Origin: Arthrobacter globiformis
GTDB lineage: Bacteria; Actinomycetota; Actinomycetes; Actinomycetales; Micrococcaceae
Length of the DNA stretch: 64,000 nucleotides
Reading direction: 5' to 3'
NCBI RefSeq assembly: GCF_030817195.1
Contig: NZ_JAUSYZ010000001.1
Span: forward strand, 4,154,001-4,218,000
The notes below the pieces were generated by a model that worked only from the letters and a program-made list of their open reading frames with translations, searched no databases and was not told the DNA's origin. Position numbers and translations under genes: made by a program. Positions 62,018-64,000 of this stretch are shown here, piece by piece (within the stretch, counting starts at the first letter, position 1; each line of letters begins with the position of its first letter).

Positions 62018-62593
62018 TCATCCGGACCGGTCGTCCGTCCGGTTGGCGTAGCGGAGGAAGACCGTGCCGTTCCCGAACCGCCGCTCCTCGAGCAGCTCAA
62101 GCCGGAGGCGGACGTCCTCCGGGAGGAAGCGCTTGCCGCCGCCCACTGCCACGGGCGAGAGGAACATCTGGAACTCGTCCACCAGCCCGGCCCGGATGGC
62201 TGACGCGGCAAGGTCGGCGCCGCCCACCGCCAGGTCCCGGCCGACGTCGGCCTTGAGCCGTCCGACGGCGTCGGCGCTGAACTCCCGCTCGATCCGGGTC
62301 CGGGCAGTGGCTATGTCCTTCAGGGTGCGGGAAAAGACCACCTTGTCCGCTGCTTTCCAGAGGTCGGCAAAGTCCCGGATGTAGTCGGGAATCTCGCCGA
62401 AGTCTTCCGGATGCTCCCAGACGGCCATGACTTCGTACATCCGGCGCCCGAGCAGGTAGGTGCCAGCCGGCCGCTGCAGTTCGTTGACGAAGGAATGCAC
62501 CTCAGCGTCCGGCTCGGCCCAGCCGAAGTTGCCGTCCCGGTCCGCGATGTACCCGTCGAGGGACATGAGTCCCGAGTAGATCAGTCTGGCCAT
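62018..62593 (-). CDS. RibD-C/dihydrofolate reductase-like family protein
   Basis: 191 residues. Seen: LIYSGLMSLDGYIADRDGNF at the N-terminus, LLGRRMYEVMAVWEHPEDFG, and DLAVGGADLAASAIRAGLVD leading to MFLSPVAVGGGKRFLPEDVR. It belongs to the RibD C-terminal superfamily and is not the housekeeping DHFR, which is folA at 38816. AGGAGCCGGC precedes the ATG. Physiological substrate unknown. Confidence 0.93.
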   Translation of the reverse strand: MARLIYSGLMSLDGYIADRDGNFGWAEPDAEVHSFVNELQRPAGTYLLGRRMYEVMAVWEHPEDFGEIPDYIRDFADLWKAADKVVFSRTLKDIATARTRIEREFSADAVGRLKADVGRDLAVGGADLAASAIRAGLVDEFQMFLSPVAVGGGKRFLPEDVRLRLELLEERRFGNGTVFLRYANRTDDRSG

Positions 62594-62808
62594 GCCGGCT
62601 CCTGTTGTCCTCGGCGGTGTGCAGTCCCGACCTTAGGCTCATGTCGCCCGGATGACAACGGTTCCGCTGGTTCCGGAGCCATTCTCAGCGTTGCCACAGG
62701 ATTGCATCAAGACCTGATCAAGGACCCGGTTCTCCCCTGTTCCGGCTGACATGCTGGTTGACGGATCAAGCAACTCGTACCGTTTCCAGGAATCATCATG
62801 GGGGGATC

Positions 62809-63606
62809 ATGCCGCTAGGCACGTTCAATCACGCAGGCCCGACCAGGCACACAGGCTCGAACAGGCAAACAGGCTCGAACAAGCACACAGGCCCGTCCAA
62901 ACGCGCTCTACGCCGGGTGGTGGCCTTCACGGCATCCGTCAGGTCCGGCCTTTGGGTCCGGTCGCTGTCCGCCACGGCCGTGGCCACCGGCCTACTGCTC
63001 ACCGGGCTGGCAGTCCCCGCCGAGGCTGCCACGTACTATTCCGCGCCGCTGCGCACCGCTGCCCGTGCCCTCACGGTGACCGCGGAGAACAACGCCGGCT
63101 ACGACCGGACCCGCTACTTCGGCAGCTGGCTGGACACCAACCGCGACTGCCAGAACACCCGGGCCGAGGTTCTGCTGCAGGAGGCGAAGGCCACCGCGAC
63201 GTACACCACCGCGCGCCGGTGCACCGTGCGCACGGGCCGTTGGGTCACCAGGTGGGACAACCGCACGCACACCCTGGCGTCGGCCGTGGAGATCGACCAT
63301 ACGGTTCCCGTCCATGAGGCGTGGGGCTCCGGCGCCCGCTACTGGTCGCAGGCGCGCCGGGTAGCGTTCTACAACGACCTCGGCGACGGCCGGTCCCTGA
63401 ACGCGCAGACGGCGGCACTGAACTCCGCCAAACAGGCCAAGGGTCCGGAGGCGTGGATGCCGCCGGCGAATCGCTGCGAGTACATCGGCAACTGGATTGC
63501 GGTGAAGATCCGGTGGGGCCTGCGGGTTGACAGCGCCGAGAAGGCAGCCCTGATCCGCTATGCAGACTCCTGCCCGAACGTGCGCATCAGCGTCACCCGG
63601 GCCTAG
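62809..63606 (+). CDS. Secreted HNH-family endonuclease-like protein
   Basis: 265 residues from ATG 62809 (GGGGGA upstream). A long positively charged N-terminal region with repeated TGSN blocks precedes the signal helix SLSATAVATGLLLTGLAVPA ending AEA-A. The nuclease core has NRDCQNTRAEVLLQEAKATA, then SAVEIDHTVPVHEAWGSGAR with the D-H of the HNH fold, and ALNSAKQAKGPEAWMPPANR, ending CEYIGNWIAVKIRWGL. It is of the DUF1524/GmrSD-like extracellular nuclease type. Probably degrades external DNA or RNA; unproven. Confidence 0.88.
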   Translation: MPLGTFNHAGPTRHTGSNRQTGSNKHTGPSKRALRRVVAFTASVRSGLWVRSLSATAVATGLLLTGLAVPAEAATYYSAPLRTAARALTVTAENNAGYDRTRYFGSWLDTNRDCQNTRAEVLLQEAKATATYTTARRCTVRTGRWVTRWDNRTHTLASAVEIDHTVPVHEAWGSGARYWSQARRVAFYNDLGDGRSLNAQTAALNSAKQAKGPEAWMPPANRCEYIGNWIAVKIRWGLRVDSAEKAALIRYADSCPNVRISVTRA

Positions 63607-63644
63607 GCCTGCACGGAAACCGGCAGCCAAACAACCCCGAACCC

Positions 63645-63685
63645 AAACAGCCCCGCACCGCCGGAAAGGCAGCGCGGGGCTGTTT
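63645..63685. terminator. Bidirectional terminator between convergent genes
   Basis: 12-bp arms AAACAGCCCCGC / GCGGGGCTGTTT; T-run on the plus side, T-rich on the minus side. Confidence 0.82.
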
Positions 63686-63687
63686 CG

Positions 63688-64000
63688 TCAGACCTCGAAC
63701 ATCCCGTAGACCCAGATGTTCGCGGACCCCAGGGCGAGCTCGGACATGGGCACCCTCCGGGCACCCGTGCGGGTCAGCCAGAACCTGTTGTCCTTGGTGG
63801 GGGTCTTGACCGGAATGCCGGCGTTGTCCACCAGGTAAAGGCTCGTGGAGGTGGCGGAGCCGCCGTAGGGCGAGGACATGGCTGCGTGCGTGCAGGTAAT
63901 GAGGCCTGTGCTCTTGTTCATGGTTGTGGACGTGACCAGCCCGTTGAGGGACACCCAGGCAGAACCGTTCCACGAGACGTAGTCCCCCAACCCTGCGGGC
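63688..64000 (-). CDS. C-terminal part of an unrecognised protein (5' end outside window)
   Basis: The minus frame is open from the window edge to TGA 63688, at least 104 residues. It contains GDYVSWNGSAWVSLNGLVTS, GLITCTHAAMSSPYGGSATS, TSLYLVDNAGIPVKTPTKDN and ends ELALGSANIWVYGMFEV. It is rich in Ser, Thr, Gly and Trp, like repeats of surface or phage-tail proteins. I cannot name a family. A TTG at 63990 is in frame, but nothing shows it is the true start. Confidence 0.6.
   Translation of the reverse strand, partial: PAGLGDYVSWNGSAWVSLNGLVTSTTMNKSTGLITCTHAAMSSPYGGSATSTSLYLVDNAGIPVKTPTKDNRFWLTRTGARRVPMSELALGSANIWVYGMFEV

Overview
The window looks like chromosome of a high-GC actinobacterium of the family Micrococcaceae (Arthrobacter or Pseudarthrobacter type). 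Support: very GC-rich codon use, a GlnR-type orphan regulator beside mycothiol synthase (mshD), the ppk1-mutT1 pair, the block tRNA-Trp-secE-nusG-rplK-rplA / rplJ-rplL / rpoB-rpoC, the two MaoC-type dehydratase subunits near murB, and many leaderless genes. The genus is inferred from gene content and protein style, not from a database search.

Layout. 1-16.3 kb, mostly minus strand: information-processing genes (rpoC, cut by the window edge, rpoB, rplL, rplJ, rplA, rplK, nusG, secE, tRNA-Trp), interrupted by a plus-strand thiolase/YbaK pair and by two tandem double-GNAT acetyltransferase genes. 16.5-24.8 kb: aspartate-type aminotransferase, a divergent PspC/LiaF-like envelope-stress module (response regulator and PspC-histidine kinase against three plus-strand membrane genes), 6-phosphofructokinase and a GNAT gene. 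24.8-30.3 kb, minus strand: MFS exporter, ankyrin protein, YgfZ, flavodoxin-fold oxidoreductase, nitrobindin-like protein, a 37-residue membrane microprotein and a membrane protein. 30.5-43.1 kb, plus strand: glnR, mshD, ppk1, mutT1, an orphan polytopic membrane protein with its GntR repressor, thyA-folA, a WXG100-like three-gene locus, and asd. 43.1-49.6 kb, minus strand: winged-helix protein, murB, MFS, MaoC pair, small membrane protein, a DUF2797-like remnant and a citrate-lyase-beta-like protein. 49.9-52 kb: sulfonate-type binding protein and TauD dioxygenase. 52-59.5 kb: aldo/keto reductase, then an alpha-glucoside utilisation cluster (binding protein, two permeases, GH13 alpha-glucosidase) controlled by a divergent ROK repressor. 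59.6-64 kb: Na+/H+ antiporter, NAD(P)-binding reductase, RibD-like reductase, secreted HNH nuclease and a partial gene.

Three observations stand out. (1) Almost every convergent gene junction carries either a hairpin or one of three repeat families: a palindrome with the core GAGGGCGTTCT, a palindrome beginning GCGCGAACGTACA, or arrays of 32-bp direct repeats starting TGAGGAAGCG. (2) At least nine genes lack a ribosome binding site and instead show a TANNNT hexamer exactly six bases before the start codon, a uniform leaderless-promoter grammar. (3) Six genes, including the essential nusG, are each broken by one single-base indel, mostly at G/C runs; this points to sequence error in part, and those genes should be read as full-length until checked. 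The best candidate for an undescribed system is the WXG100-like locus at 39.75-41.88 kb.
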